Positions 12,784 to 25,100 of a DNA stretch of 64,000 nt are shown here, in pieces. The stretch comes from Blepharisma stoltei. Its lineage: Eukaryota; Ciliophora; Heterotrichea; Heterotrichida; Blepharismidae. The notes under the pieces were generated by a model, which did not search any database, had not been told where the DNA came from, and worked only from the letters and a program-made list of their open reading frames with translations. Numbering within the stretch: position 1 is the stretch's first letter; the number at the start of each line of letters is the position of its first letter. A program made the position numbers and the translations under genes. The stretch lies in contig CAJZBQ010000055.1 of NCBI GenBank assembly GCA_914767885.1, positions 1 through 64,000 of the forward strand, given 5' to 3'.

Positions 12784-13005
12784 CTAGCAACCCTTCAATC
12801 TCTTAAAGGCAACGATACGGCAATTGTTAACAAGCCCTAACTGTTCTAAAGTAAATCCAATTTCTTCTGACAAATGTCGATTTTTATAAATCACATCAAG
12901 TTCAAGTTCGTTGCTCCCAAGCATCTCCGCTAAAATGCTTCGAAAGTGAGCAAGTTTCCACAATCTGTTTACTTGTATTTTTGCGCTTTTAATAATAAAA
13001 TGCAT
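12784..13005 (-). CDS. Small ubiquitin-like protein
   Basis: 73 residues from the first ATG, MHFIIKSAKIQVNRLW, to TAG 12784-12786. The pattern fits a ubiquitin-like fold: a first strand, a helix (HFRSILAEMLG), the VIYKNRHLSEEIGFTLEQLG segment and a last strand NCRIVAFKRLKGC. It ends Lys-Gly-Cys rather than Gly-Gly, so it may be non-conjugating or processed. The frame is open for 16 codons upstream without an ATG. It lies downstream of a ubiquitin protease on the same strand, and a decayed second copy lies at 14713-14790, which suggests a linked or duplicated pair. Fold assignment is by pattern only. Confidence 0.55.
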   Translation of the reverse strand: MHFIIKSAKIQVNRLWKLAHFRSILAEMLGSNELELDVIYKNRHLSEEIGFTLEQLGLVNNCRIVAFKRLKGC

Positions 13006-13247
13006 AAGAAAGGAATCTGCTCTCTCTAAGAGTGATATGGAGGTTAAGATCAACTAATAAAATTTCTTTCAATTATCGAATTTCAGAATTTAAAGTGATT
13101 AAATGAAGGTGCTCTGGATAATAAAATATCCCAAAAAGTATGAAAACTAAAAGCTTATTGGAAAGGGCATTGATATCAATATTTTGAAAATTAATTAATA
13201 TCTTGACCATATAACACCACTATAAATCATAATTAAGAGTTTTTTAA

Positions 13248-14489
13248 TTATTTATGAGAGATCACGTAAAAAGCTAGATATGCATGTGACATGTCAATAG
13301 ATTGTAAGCTAGCATTTCTTGTTATGAGATCATTATATTCAGTCCAATTATTCGTATCCCATGTATATGCTATAAAATGTCTTCTATAATCGCATATTAA
13401 GCCATACAGCTTGTAAGTATAATATTCTGTATGTGTTCACGAATGCTTGCAGGTCATTTATATTCTGTTTTAATTAACTATAGATCAACGACCATGAATA
13501 ATAGGTAGCAATTATTTTCTCGCGATTTTTCCCTGAAGACTATTCTTGGGAACTATTTGGCTCAGTAAAAAGCTTTTTATCGAATAATGTCTAATAAGAA
13601 AAATCTTAGCCAAATGTCGCAGATGGAGAGTTAGAAAGAGAAAATGTCGTGGAGGAAAAGACATACAGCCAAATAAAAGTAATCTTATTGAATAAAATAG
13701 CTATAATCCCTTCAATATTTAATTCTTCATTAATCTCTATTCTTCTATTATTATGAGATGGGAAATAAAAGGAAATTGTAGATGGCCAATCAATACCCTC
13801 AGTCTCAATAGTAATATCTCTAGGTTGATCGCACCTTTCACAATATAATTTATTATCGCCATAGAAAATTTTTGGCTCTCTAAGATTTTCTAAAGTATCT
13901 TGTATCGAATTGCAGTTATTCCTTGGGACTACAATAGATTCTGATATTTCATTGCATTTTGTAATGCTCGAACAAGCATGGCAGATAAAATGGTTTTCAA
14001 AAGTTATTGAAAATGAAGTATCATTACATAAACCATTTACAAGAATCAAAAATATTTTATTAAAGAAAATGTCTTTGCTGTAATAAATAAATAATATAAG
14101 ATAAATTATTTTTATTGAAATGATGCCTTTTGTTAACTAAAAATGTATAAATCTGATAACTTACCCATAATAACTGCCATCACTTCTTTAGGGTCGTTAA
14201 AATTGGGAATACTAAACTATGTAAACATTACCATTGGGAATTCTGCGTTAACCTGGTTTATAAATAATCTCACAAGTTGCTTTATATTGCCAGACCCAGG
14301 ATTTCTAATACTAGATAATAGTGATGATAGAGTAGACAATAATCTATTTTCCGTATGCTGAATTTTCTCACAAAATTCATTATTGCTTGCAAGAATTTGC
14401 AAAAATGAATTAAGATAGCATGTATTTTCTATGTTTGGAATCCCTGATTTTATTCTATCATATATCAGCGAACGATTTATAGATATCAT
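13248..14489 (-). CDS. Ubiquitin-specific protease (USP/UCH family), about 300 aa
   Basis: The N-terminus has the USP Cys box, GIPNIENTCYLNSFLQILAS, with the catalytic Cys in NTCYLNS. A zinc-ribbon pair follows (CHAC and CERC), then the His-box region YGLICDYRRHFIAYTWD with WTEYND and AYLAFYV. The usual GHY is RHF here, but the His is kept. One 15-nt intron (14217-14231) and two IESs (65 and 259 bp) interrupt it; removal gives 903 bp, 301 codons. The linker after the intron reads FNDPKEVMAVIMGKLSDLY, which fits the usual helix after the Cys box. The second IES join is less certain. Role by family: removes ubiquitin or a ubiquitin-like protein, perhaps the neighbour at 12784. Confidence 0.8.
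13403..13661. other. IES in the USP gene (259 bp)
   Basis: Direct repeat CATACAGC at 13403-13410 and 13662-13669. Without excision the frame runs into TAA before the His box; excision joins FIWLYGLICDY in frame. Confidence 0.65.
14080..14144. other. IES in the USP gene (65 bp)
   Basis: Repeat GTA (TAC in gene sense) at 14080-14082 and 14145-14147. Excision joins KLSDLYSKDIFFNKIF in frame and removes an in-frame TAA. Confidence 0.7.
14217..14231 (-). other. 15-nt intron in the USP gene
   Basis: Gene-sense GTAATGTTTACATAG. It contains an in-frame TAG; removal joins AEFPM to FSIPNFNDPKEV. Fifteen-nucleotide introns are typical of heterotrichs. Confidence 0.85.
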
Positions 14490-14712
14490 TATAATTTTTA
14501 TAGATTTGAGTTTTATTTCATGAATCTATAAATCGCTAAAGTTAAAATATGGCAGATCTCTATGTTTAAATTTAGAAACCTTTTGAAACTAATATCTTGT
14601 GAGAAAAATCAATACCACTTGCAATTTTACTAGTAAAGCTAAATTTTCCTATGAAATAGATTCAATAAATTATTTCACAAAATCCAATTATTAATTTTAA
14701 ACATAATTAAGC

Positions 14713-14790
14713 TTAAGATGTTCTCTTTATCTCTATGAAAGCATGAATAACGCAGTTATTAGCCAATCCCAATTGCTCTAAAATAGAAGT
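14713..14790 (-). pseudogene. Relic of the ubiquitin-like gene
   Basis: Reverse translation TSILEQLGLANNCVIHAF matches FTLEQLGLVNNCRIVAF at the C-terminus of the 12784 gene, then runs into TAA. The rest is gone. Confidence 0.6.
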
Positions 14791-15145
14791 TTCTTAAGCA
14801 TTCATACTCAAAAACTTGCCCGAAAACTGCAATTAATCCGTAGCAAGCTATGGACTTATACAAGTCACTAATGATACAAATTAAGAAGCGTTAATCACGG
14901 CCTTACCCGCCCGAATATAATAAAATGGTGGCGTTGACAGTAGATGAACTCCAAGGAGTACAGCCTATGAGTAGGACGATCCCATCGAGCTGTCTTAGGC
15001 ACCAGGGTCGTTTAATTAGACCTTTGGATTGAGGATGTTAGACATGAAAAAAACCAACTGGTGGGTTTCATGACATTTTGTGCGACTCAGTCATTACCAT
15101 AATAATTTCAAAATATCGAGATTCCATAAAAGTTCCATAAATAAA

Positions 15146-15327
15146 TATAGTAATTGCCCGAAAATGGCGCTATCTTGCGCCATCCTCGGGCAATTCAAAA
15201 ATGGTCCCACACCGCGAATTGAACCCACGTGTGGGGGCCATTTTTGGTGTGTGGCCAACATCGACTTACACGCACCAAAAATGGCCCCACACGTGGGTTC
15301 GATTCCCGGTGTGGGGCAATTCCTATA
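15146..15327. repeat. 182-bp palindrome with nested hairpins
   Basis: Ends TATAGTAATTGCCC and GGGGCAATTCCTATA are inverted copies. Inside are a hairpin at 15152-15195 (GCGCTATCTTGCGC loop) and two long arms around CCACGTGTGGGG and CCCCACACGTGG. The right arm carries GGTTCGATTCC, identical to the pol III B-box consensus of tRNA genes, but no tRNA folds around it. Confidence 0.8.
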
Positions 15328-15627
15328 ACTCTGAAGATGAAGATTTGAGATGAGTGAAATTGCTGGAACTGCCCCCAAACTTTCTATAATAGATAAAAAT
15401 AATTATATAAATAAAACTTTTGTTGACATCAAAGAGGTTAAAAACAAAAAATTCTCTCACAAAAATCGACGAGGAGATAAAACGACGAGAATTAGCTGAA
15501 AATAAATAAAAGCAAAGCAGAAAACCTCTTATTGATGAAATAAATTGATGATTTTCATAATTTGAATAATTATAATATCAATGTATTATAGCATATTAAA
15601 AAAATTGATTTCATATTTAAAATGTCA

Positions 15628-18600
15628 TTAATCTTCATCAAAAACAATATCTTTATCATGCTTCGGTACCACAAAATAACTGTTCAGCGATCTCCCTGTC
15701 GGCTCATATTTTACCACTTTATTGAAATCATAATCAAACCTCCCAGGTGCCTGTCCTTCAATAATTGCCTTACTCTTCCCCTTTAAATTAGAACCAAAAA
15801 ATTTTTAATGGTGTTCATTTTTAAAAGAAAATAAATAATTTTCATTAAAAATTAATTTATAAAAACTTATCAATTCAAAGTTTTTTTTGTAGTATCCTAA
15901 TTTGGTATCTCTTGAAATAGAGAAAAGCTATAATTAAATTTACTTTCAAAGCTTATTTGCATAGAAATTATTATTTTCTCCTATAAAATTTTGATCTTAT
16001 TTAAAAAGTTTAATTGGAAATTTTACCAATATTTGTTCAAATTTAAATGGCTATTTAGCTATTTCACTTACATTAATTTTCCCAGCAAACCCATTGCTTT
16101 CCATTTTGTTCGCGATATCATTATCTGGCCCATAAATATCATATCTCACTATATTTGTCCCCGTAATCCCAGCTATAACTTCTCCCGTATGAATCCCAAT
16201 TCTCATATTTAAATTTATTTTTTTGCTTTTATTTACCCTTTTGATAGCTTTTATCATATCCAAAGCCATTTCTAGGACATTAAGACACTCTGAAGGTGGG
16301 TCTCTATTTTCTCCATCTGTAAAGCCTAAGATTACATAGCAGTCTCCTATTGTATGAACTTTATATACATTGTGTCGGACACAGAGGTGGTCAAAAATAG
16401 AAAAAAGCTTAGAAAGCATAGAGACTACGTCGATTGGGTCTTTATCAGAAGACCACATTGTAAATCCTACAATATCAGCATAAAGAATGGTAACATCATA
16501 ATACCTATCAGTAGTTGTGACATCGTTGTGTAGGTTTCTTAAAACTTGAGGAGGGATCATTTGATTTAAGAGCTTTTCTGTGTTCTTTATTTCTCTTTGA
16601 GCACGCTTGTTTAGATTATAAGCTTTTCTTGATTGTCATTCTGTTATAAAGCTAATTATAGCGTTATTCCAACTTAAAATAATTAAAATTTATTATAAGA
16701 AAAAATTAGCTAAATTTTATATAAATTAAAATATTTATTCCATAAATAATAAAACACTATTTGATTTTAAAGAATAATAGCAAAAAATGCTAAAATAAGC
16801 AAAGTTGACTGGACAGCCATAAATTCATCCACATTGCTCATAGACACAATACAAATCCAATGCCCTGCATTAATAACAGTTGCAAACAAAATATACCCAA
16901 ATGGCAGCCCACTAATATGGTTAATCACTAAATTTGTATACATAATCTCCAACGCCACCACATTTATAAAATAGCTCGGCATTGTTGCAATGGAAACTGC
17001 ACTCAGCAAGCTCTCAATTATATAAAGCAACATAACAGCCCATGGAAATAATGAAGATTTATAAACGTTTTTAAATACCGAAACCAAATAAAACATAGTC
17101 GCCAAACATGCAAATCTCAGAACAATTTCTGGGATAGACCCTTGGTTCCTATCAAGAATAAAAGCTGTAATAAAAATAATGGTCCGAATGGTATATGTGG
17201 TAATAGTCAGTCACAGCCCATAAATTAGTCCTTTTAGGTCTCTTTCAATGCCAGACAGTCTGAAATCTTTTTGGATATCAGTTTCTTTAAAGCTGCAAAC
17301 TAGCCATTCTACAGGCCCGACAAGCTCTAAATCACTGTCTTCTTGTGAGGTTAAATCAGCAAGCTCGAATTTTTGGGCTGCTTTTGTGGTCTCATCTTCT
17401 ATAGTGATTTGTTGGGTTTGCATTCTTTTGTCCTCAGCCATTAATGGCTCTATACTTTTGTCGATAGCGTCTATGGAGTCTTCACCGTTCCATTTGCTAC
17501 TGCTTCCTCCTAAATATACAGCCCGCCTTGTTTTCCGTCTAGCTTTTTGATTGTCTACTATAAAAGTGTTTAAAAGCCCTTTGCCTTTGGCTTCAACTTT
17601 ATTAGGAATAAAATTATATTTGGTGTGGTCTCTGATAAAATTATAAGTTTCTGATGAAATTTGTATGGAATCGGGGGTTTTTAAGGTAGAGCACATTCTT
17701 GAGGCGGTATTTACAGTGTCTCCGACTAAGGAAAACTGAGGTTTATGCTCTCCTACGACTCCAGCAATAACTGAGCCAGTGTTTATTCCGATTTTCACTT
17801 GCAGTTTGTGCCCATTTTTAAGTGAAACTGGTTCAAGTTTTTGTAAAATTTTGATAGCAGCTTCTAAGCACCTTTCAGCATGATTAAGTTTCAGCTGTTT
17901 TGTAGAGAGACTAGCTTCACTATCAGCTAAGCCTCCACAGATCACATAAGTTTTATTAACAGTTTCTATTTTGGTAACACCTAATTTTTCGCATAGCCCA
18001 TCCAGCATAACAAAAAATTTGTCAAGAAGTTCTAATAGCTCATTAGGTGATAATGATGAACAAATTTTATAGAAAATAAGCTGAATATTTTCAATTATTT
18101 TTTATTTTAAAAAATCAATATATTCAGTTTAATATATATATCAAAATCATATATATCACAAAATACCACAGTGACGCTGCTTTGTTTTTCAGCAATATAT
18201 CTCACTCCTTCTTTTACTCTATCTTTTACAAAATTTGGCAATAAATTACTCAAGATGTCTTGGCCTTTTTGGAATTGAAATTCCAGCTTTCGCTGAAACA
18301 CAAATTCTTCACGGGCAAACTTTTCTAGTAAATACCCTACATATGTACTGACTAAAAAAATCCCTATAGAAAGCACTGCATAATTAAATAAAATAATCAA
18401 AGCATCCCTGACGTCTTCATCTAAGGAATACATAATAGCCATATACACCAAATAAGCAAATAAGAAAATTGCATTTATGATACAAATTTTGTAGTTCCCC
18501 ACGTTGAATATAAAGAAATTTAAGGTTATAACCAGAGCTGTGCTTAATGAGGAATCATAATGATAGAAAACTTCATGGACAAACTTAAACAGCAGATAAG

Positions 18601-19075
18601 ATGCTACAAATGCAAGGATTCATACATCAAATTGCCTTATAAACGATTTTCTAGTGGAAAACCATAAAATAAAAAAGCATAGGCATAGTAAAACACTGTA
18701 AGAGACGACAACTCCAATATTCCCTGTATTTGAGATAATTACATACAATTCGAAGGCAATACCTAATATAATGATAAGTCTTGCGAGAGCTGTCATAAAT
18801 TTTGTGATTCTTTGAATTATATGAGTTTTGTAGGTTTTTTCGACGTAGGGGTGCTTGAATTGGAGGAAAATGTTGTGGAAGGCATAGTAGTCGTGGTCTT
18901 CGTCTTCATTAGCACCCATATCGACATTTTTGGGGATGAAAACTTTGTTGAGACAGTCTGCATATTCTTTGACCCTCATAAGGACGAGCTTAGTTCTGTT
19001 TTTGGACCTCATTTGGTATCTTTTACTGGGGGCAACTTTGGAATTTTTCACTATGCTGTTATCATTAATATTCAT
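15628..19075 (-). CDS. Guanylyl cyclase module (6TM-C1-6TM-C2), probable C-terminal half of a P4-ATPase fusion
   Basis: From ATG 19075 to TAA 15628-15630. Six membrane segments (LARLIIILGIAF onward) lead to catalytic domain C1 with VTVVFCDIYDFD (metal Asp), KIETVNKTYV and FSLVGDTVNTASRM. A second six-segment block follows, then C2 with LYADIVGFTMWS, HTIGDCYVILGF and YDIYGPDNDIANKM. Three IESs (71, 95, 285 bp) interrupt it; removal leaves 2997 bp. The base-reading positions in C1 are Glu (KIET) and Ser (FSLVG), as I recall for ciliate guanylyl cyclases, rather than the Lys/Asp of adenylyl cyclases; C2 lacks them. Known ciliate and apicomplexan guanylyl cyclases have this double topology with a P4-ATPase fused at the N-terminus, and a P4-ATPase lies directly upstream here. 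The frame is open upstream of the ATG to the end of a likely 61-bp IES. Confidence 0.85.
15770..16054. mobile_element. Family-2 MITE as an IES in the cyclase (285 bp)
   Basis: Target duplication TTA at 15770-15772 and 16055-16057. The left end CTCTTCCCCTTTAAATTAG and right end GTTCAAATTTAAATGG are diverged versions of the TTTAAATTGGAAC terminal repeat seen at 33337 and 36794. Excision joins INVSEIAKAIIEGQAPG in frame. Confidence 0.7.
16678..16772. other. IES in the cyclase (95 bp)
   Basis: Direct repeat AATAAT at 16678-16683 and 16773-16778. It contains TAA stops; excision joins FFAIILSWNNAIISF in frame. Confidence 0.75.
18068..18138. other. IES in the cyclase (71 bp)
   Basis: TA repeats at 18068 and 18139. 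It splits the metal-binding loop of C1; excision restores CDIYDFDKICSSLSPNELLE in frame. Confidence 0.8.
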
Positions 19076-19088
19076 TATTATTGTTGCA

Positions 19089-19149
19089 TAAATAGCTTAA
19101 TTTTTTAAAAAAAAAATGCTATTTATTTTATATTTTTCCTTCAGTATAC
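19089..19149. other. Putative 61-bp IES between the P4-ATPase and cyclase modules
   Basis: TA at 19089-19090 and 19150-19151. The TAG that would end the P4-ATPase frame begins at this TA. Removing 61 bp joins LICWLM to YATIIMNINDNS in one frame. Weak repeat (TA only); supported by frame, size class and the known fusion architecture of ciliate guanylyl cyclases. Confidence 0.55.
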
Positions 19150-22100
19150 TACATTAATCAGCATATTAAAGAATCAGCCTTGGTGGGGTACCACAACATT
19201 CCTATATACTTAACAGTAATATAATGAATGGCGTTAATAGCTGATATATGTTAAAATGGCGTGGCGAATCTTCACTCTCTTAATTCCTGTAGATGGAAGC
19301 AGCAATGTCGAACTAAGCAGACCAAGTTGATCCTGCAACAGATTTCTCTTAACTCCCCCCCCCCCCTCCGTGAGCGAACAAAAAAATTTTGTTCACTCAC
19401 GGAGGGGGGTTAATTTTTTTTTTTAAAAAAAAATTTATATATAATTTTATAAAAAAATATTTTTTTCGAAATTTAAAAAAATCCTAATTTGCAAAAATTG
19501 GGAAGCAAATATTAATTTAATTTGCAAAATTTATGTTTTAAAACGCAATTTGTTTAAAATTAAACAGAATTAGCTCTAGATTTCATTATACTAATTATCA
19601 CTTATATATCAAAATTTTTTTCCATTAAAATTTTTTCTATTAAAAAAAATTTTTGTTCGCTCACGGAGGGTGGATTTTTGGTCAAAAAATGGTGATTTTT
19701 CTAATGGTTTTGTTCGCTCACGGAGGGGGGGGGGGGGAGTAAGAAAATTGGAGACAGAGTTGGAAATTAAATTAAGAATCTTAATGTCTTCCAGATTTGA
19801 TGCCTCACACACTTTCGACTAACGCCAACCTGCTTGCGGGCGGAAATTCAGCAGCAGCTATTTGGAACAGTGATCTTCTCTAGGAGCAGGGCTTGCACTG
19901 CGACCTTCAAGAGTGTCGACGGGTTAGAAAGACGCCTGTCAGTACGCCATCGTATGCTATGGATGTAAAGGTTAGCCGATACCTCCTGTCGGCCACCTTC
20001 GGTGGAGGTGACACACAGGAAAAAAGAACTATGGCCTTCCGGAACAGAAAGGAAAAGCCCGTAGCCCAAAAATCATTTGATAACTAATACCTGAACTGGT
20101 CACCAGCTGACTCCCAAGGTTTACCCCCATGCAGTAGCGATTACGCATACTAAGGGTTAGAATTAAAGAACCTGAACCTTGGTTTAGGCTATAAAACCAT
20201 TTTAGCGCCCAAAGTGGTGCGACCTCTGTAAGGACATATTTCGTCGCCACCACCATATTAATTATCAAAGTTGGAATGGGAGCCCAGAGGTGATAGAAGT
20301 TAGTCTGTTGGACAATAGAGATTATTTCAAAGCGCGATATCAGGCTTTGCTTTTTGGGCTTGGAGTTTCCTTTTTTTCCTTGAGTCGGCAAGAAAATTCG
20401 ACCTTTTGAATTTTCAATGACATTCTATACTGACGCAGGGAGCATGGCATACATTTTTCGAGTTCGGGTACGAGCTCAGGCCCAGCCAGAAGAAGCAATC
20501 TTCTCGATTTTGTGAACCACGAACTCGCAAACAGGCAGGAAAAGGAATAAGAGCCTTAAGTAGCATCTCACAGTTAGCTTATCAATAACCTTAGCTAGTG
20601 CCAACGCATTAATAACTGGAACCATCATCATACTCACAATATAATACGGATGGTTGACTACAAATGCAACCCAGGGACACTCCTTCAAAAGCAAACTCCA
20701 TTGATAATAAACAATATATGTATTATTGCAGTATATTCATTTCTGTATTACTTTAATGTTATTTTTTAACGTATTTTCTAATATATTGATACTTTATTTC
20801 ATATCCCTAATACATAAAGAAGTTCTAATTTTATGGCTTTTTCATATGAAAATTATGGTGAAATTTATAATAATGGCATTTTCCATTCGTGTGGTTTTTT
20901 TAATGTTAAATAAGATTTTCGAAAATTTCAATTATTTTTATCAGTAAAAATTTTACCATTCCATGACAACTAAGTGAGGGTCCTTAGGTCCAACCTGTGC
21001 TTGACCATACGGAAAATAAAATGTCTTTGTTGAAATTCCCCACATAATATAATTTCCATACCCACTATAATCATACCAAAAAATCAGTGGATAAAACAAT
21101 AGGATGCTCACCCCAGAAGTCCAAAAAAACAGTCAAGTCCAATCATAAGATTCCACTGTAATTACATAATTGACCGTTTTTATAGCTATTGCAAATGCTA
21201 CAACTCCTGTAATATCTAAAGACTGTGGAAACCCATCAACAGTAATCGCATTTACAACAGCCCCATACATGAACCCAAATAGTATTCCACTATGTACAAC
21301 AGCGAACATAGACCACCTTATAAATCACCGAAGATTGAATTTTCGCTTATAAATGCCATCTGTATAGAGGACTGGGCGATTTATTATTACTTCTTTACTA
21401 AGATCTCTGTCAAGACTGCCTACAATTACGATAGGAAGAGAAGTGAAAACGACGTTGTAGAGAGTCATAAGGAAGGAGTCATAAAAGGAGGTGCCGCTGA
21501 AGAGATTTATAAAGCTGAAGTAGAAGTTGGGGAGAACTAGCATAAAATTTTTGTAAAATGAGTATAAGATAACCTTGGAAACTCTGTTATAGTTTCATCT
21601 GCCGTGAATAAGTAGCAAGGGGACTAAATAAGCAAATCTTGCGATTACATACTCGCTAGCATTTGCAGCCTGCATACCTTCTTTGCCACAGATCCCAACA
21701 CCTATATGAGCTTCTTGGATCATAGAAACGTCATTAGCCCCATCTCCTATAGCAAGAGTCATAGGCTTAAATGCTAATCTTTTTTTGACTATTTTTACAA
21801 GCTCTGATTTCTGTAATGGGGTAACTCGGCACAAAATGACTGCATGGCATAAGCTAGCAAGCATCATAAAGTATTTTACAGTAATGGGGTCATTAATTAT
21901 AAACCCCAAAGCTCGGCCGTCAACTACTAAGCCTATGTTCAGGCTTTCTAAATTTTTTACCTTTAAGTCCCCTTCAAACATCTCTCCATCATCAGGAATT
22001 ACTTGATACCTTGTGTTTTTCCTTGTATGATTGTGGTTGATGGTATTTCCAGGTGTATTATCAGTGACACACCTTATTTTATTAAGTACGCTGTTATGAC

Positions 22101-25100
22101 GGTTTTTCTCACCTTTTACATATCTTGCTAAATGTGCCTTAATAAGCCCTCTTGATTCCTCTAGGGTATATAGTTAAATATGGCTATTCGGCGCAGAGCA
22201 GCAGCAGAAGTCCATAGCCGCCCACTAATACTGAGTTGTAAGCAATGACGAGGCTCAGGAGGAACTAAGGATGTCCAATGGCAATAGGGGCCGAAGGAGG
22301 AGCATGATGATGTCGAGCATTTTTTCGCTTGGGGAGACATCTCAAATGACCTAACTTAACCGATGGCATCACAAAGCAGATGAACCCTCGAGGTAGTCTT
22401 TGGTGACTTATTAACAATAGGCGGAAACTATCTATAATTAAGACTAAGATTAAGATTCCTCTATTCTCCCCGTGAGAAAACAAAACTATCAGGAAATCCC
22501 TATTTTTAGAGTAAAAACACTCTCAGAAGCAAACAAAACTTTTTAATATAAAAATCCCCTTCGTGAACGAACAATTTTTTTTTCTCTCATGTGGGATAAG
22601 GTATTTGCAGCAATTTTAATAATATCCATATCAGGCTGCAATAATTTGCATGAATAGCCTATATTTACAGCTGTTTCTGTCCTATCTCCTGTTAACACCC
22701 ATACTTTGATTCCTCCCTCCATAAGTGTTTCTATAGCTTCTGGGACTCCTTCTTGAATTTTATCTTCAACAGCCGCAGCCCCTATCAAATCCATATCTTT
22801 TTCAAACTCTTCAGCAAGCTCATAAAGCCTTGCTGCCTTATCAGAAAGGGCATTTTTAGCTGTATTATATCGGATTTGATAGTCATTGGCTTGCTCCATC
22901 GTTAGTTCACGGCGTCCTAATACAAAAGTCCTAAGACCAGATAAAGAAAATTCATCAAGATGCTTATTAATAGTAATAATGTCTTGAGAAGACCCTAAGC
23001 AGCGCTCAAGCATGACACTATCCGCACCTTTACAAAGCAAAATCACGTTTCTATTCCTTTCACTCATAGGCTCTACTACAATTGACATACGTTTTCGTTC
23101 TGAACTAAATTCATTTATCCCTAAAATCCTGTATTCTAAGGTTTCTCCATTGATTCTTACTCCCTCTCATTTTTTAACAAAAAACCACATATAAATTTTA
23201 AAAAAAAAAATTAAACGCTCCTGTAGCCAACAAATATTTTTTAATCGCTTACGGAGGAGAGTAAAGAAATTGAGCTGTCTTTGTAGCCTATTAAAGAATA
23301 ACCAAAACAATGTGCAGCTATAGTGTTTTAATTAAATGAATGGAAATCGAATTATTAATAAAAATAAATTTAATTATGTATAGGAAGGTATATTACTAAT
23401 GCCTCTTCATCAGGAGAAGCAGCCTGATATATTGGCTCCCCATCAAAATCAAAATCTGGGGTAACCGTATTACAGAGCGCTAAAAGTTCAAAGAAATCTC
23501 CAATTTCTTTTTTCCCTTTGGTTTGCATATCTTCTAACAAATCTGGGTCCCAAAATTCAAATTTTTTGTGAGGATTTACTTGACATTTTTGAAATCTTTC
23601 GTTTTCTTGGTTAAATCCATAAGATTTTCCTTTAATAGAGCACATTTTAAATTCCATAACATTTTCTGTCAAAGTCCCAGTTTTATCAGTAAAAATATAC
23701 TCGATTTGTCCTAAATCCTCATTTAAATCCCCAGTTTTTACTGAAGCAGGCATATCTGTTTCATGGATTCCTCCCTTTTTTATTAATTTTTTTTTTAAAA
23801 ATAACACCTAATAATTTTTTCTTTTCCCATTTCATCATCATAATACATCGAATTATCTCACTGGATAAGCTTTGATTGGACTGCTTTTACAATATCAAGA
23901 GTAATATATAAAGAAATAGGAATCAAGCTATTATAAAGAATCAAAAAAGTAATAAATGATATTGGTGATAATTCATATGTAGACCCTGAAAAGTAGCTGA
24001 ATTGGTCTGAGTTTGAATATGACTGGGTCATATAAATTGCGGTGTCGAGGAATGCAATTGCAAAGAGAAAAGTGAAAATTATTGTAAGATAACTGTTTAT
24101 TTTTTTCTCAAGGTTGCTCACTTTATTAGATTAGATTAGATTTAAATATGTATTTCAAGTCCCTGCTTCGTCGTCGAGACGTTCCACGGGTTTACCCCGT
24201 GGGGTGGCAGAGGCGCTATCGCTTCAAGCCCGGGTCGAAATCCCCGGTTTCTCGTAGAGGTAAAGGTCAAGGGATGTCTTATACAGTCTTCGCTGACCGC
24301 CTCCATTTCCAACTTGCCACGTCGCCCAATTTTTACGCCAACCCTGTTCGCACCGATCGCCGGATCCGCTCGCTGAGAGCGATTTAACCAAAGAGACCCT
24401 CGTTGAGATGTCTAGTTTGCCTTCCCCTCTTTTCCGGTCATCCCGAAAAAAGAACTCAACAGCTTTGGCCATTCGGGGCAAACCATAAAAGCAGCTTAGG
24501 CAGGTAAGTCACCCTGCCTCATTTCGGGCACCCACTGGGCGGGGCGCTGCTGGCAAAAAGAAGTCGTGAATAAATGCCCAAGGGTTTGGTCGCAAAAACA
24601 GCGGTCTTCGCGCTTAGGCCTCTTGCCTCAAGGTCTCAAACATTGCTGGGCTAATTCCCGACTCCAAAAACCATGCCCGGATATGCACGGGTAATCACCC
24701 ATGAGAGGGTGGGTCGGACGTCGTCCGCCATTTTATGTATGTGATTGCTCATAAATAAAATGGCATTTCGGTTCGAGAGAAATTAGCTTTGCTAATTTTC
24801 TCTCCCTCATGGAATTTTATTTATGGGGTTAGGTTTTCACTCGAGAACTTCTGGAGCAATAGCGGTTTTAACTCTGGGGATAACCAGAGGAACTGCTCCT
24901 CAGTCCTCTCAAGATTTCGGGCTTTTACCTCTCAGCACATCTCCAAGGGAAGATGACCCTCAGGCGGAACACGCGCAGGAGCTGAGTCTAGACAAGGGCG
25001 ACGGCAACGCGCCGGGTGAGACGTGCAGCAAGGCTGGTGTAGCAGGAGTTGATAGAAGGCTTGGCCAGGGCTGACCTGTACCAAGATGGCTCGCCTACGT

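Larger units (their letters stand above)
14490..15627. other. Intergenic with repeats
   Basis: About 1.1 kb holding a ubiquitin-like relic (14713-14790), a more GC-rich segment from about 14840 with the AAAATGGTGGCG motif at 14922-14933, and a 182-bp palindrome (15146-15327). No intact gene. Confidence 0.55.

Noticed and set aside
15280-15320. tRNA gene
   Set aside because: Only the T-arm-like GGTTCGATTCC is present; no acceptor stem, D-arm or anticodon arm can be paired around it.
15789-16056. TA-bounded 267-bp excision in the cyclase
   Set aside because: Also in frame, but the 285-bp version uses the TTA target duplication and both ends of a recognisable family-2 MITE.
19745-20500. ORFs of 64-120 aa in the GC-rich block near 20 kb
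   Set aside because: Same reason: inside a 1357-bp IES, no recognisable domains, several overlapping frames equally open.
24148-25074. ORFs in the GC-rich block as genes or foreign DNA
   Set aside because: The block sits between perfect 13-bp repeats inside the P4-ATPase and must be removed to restore frame; the ORFs are unrelated to known proteins and follow from base composition.
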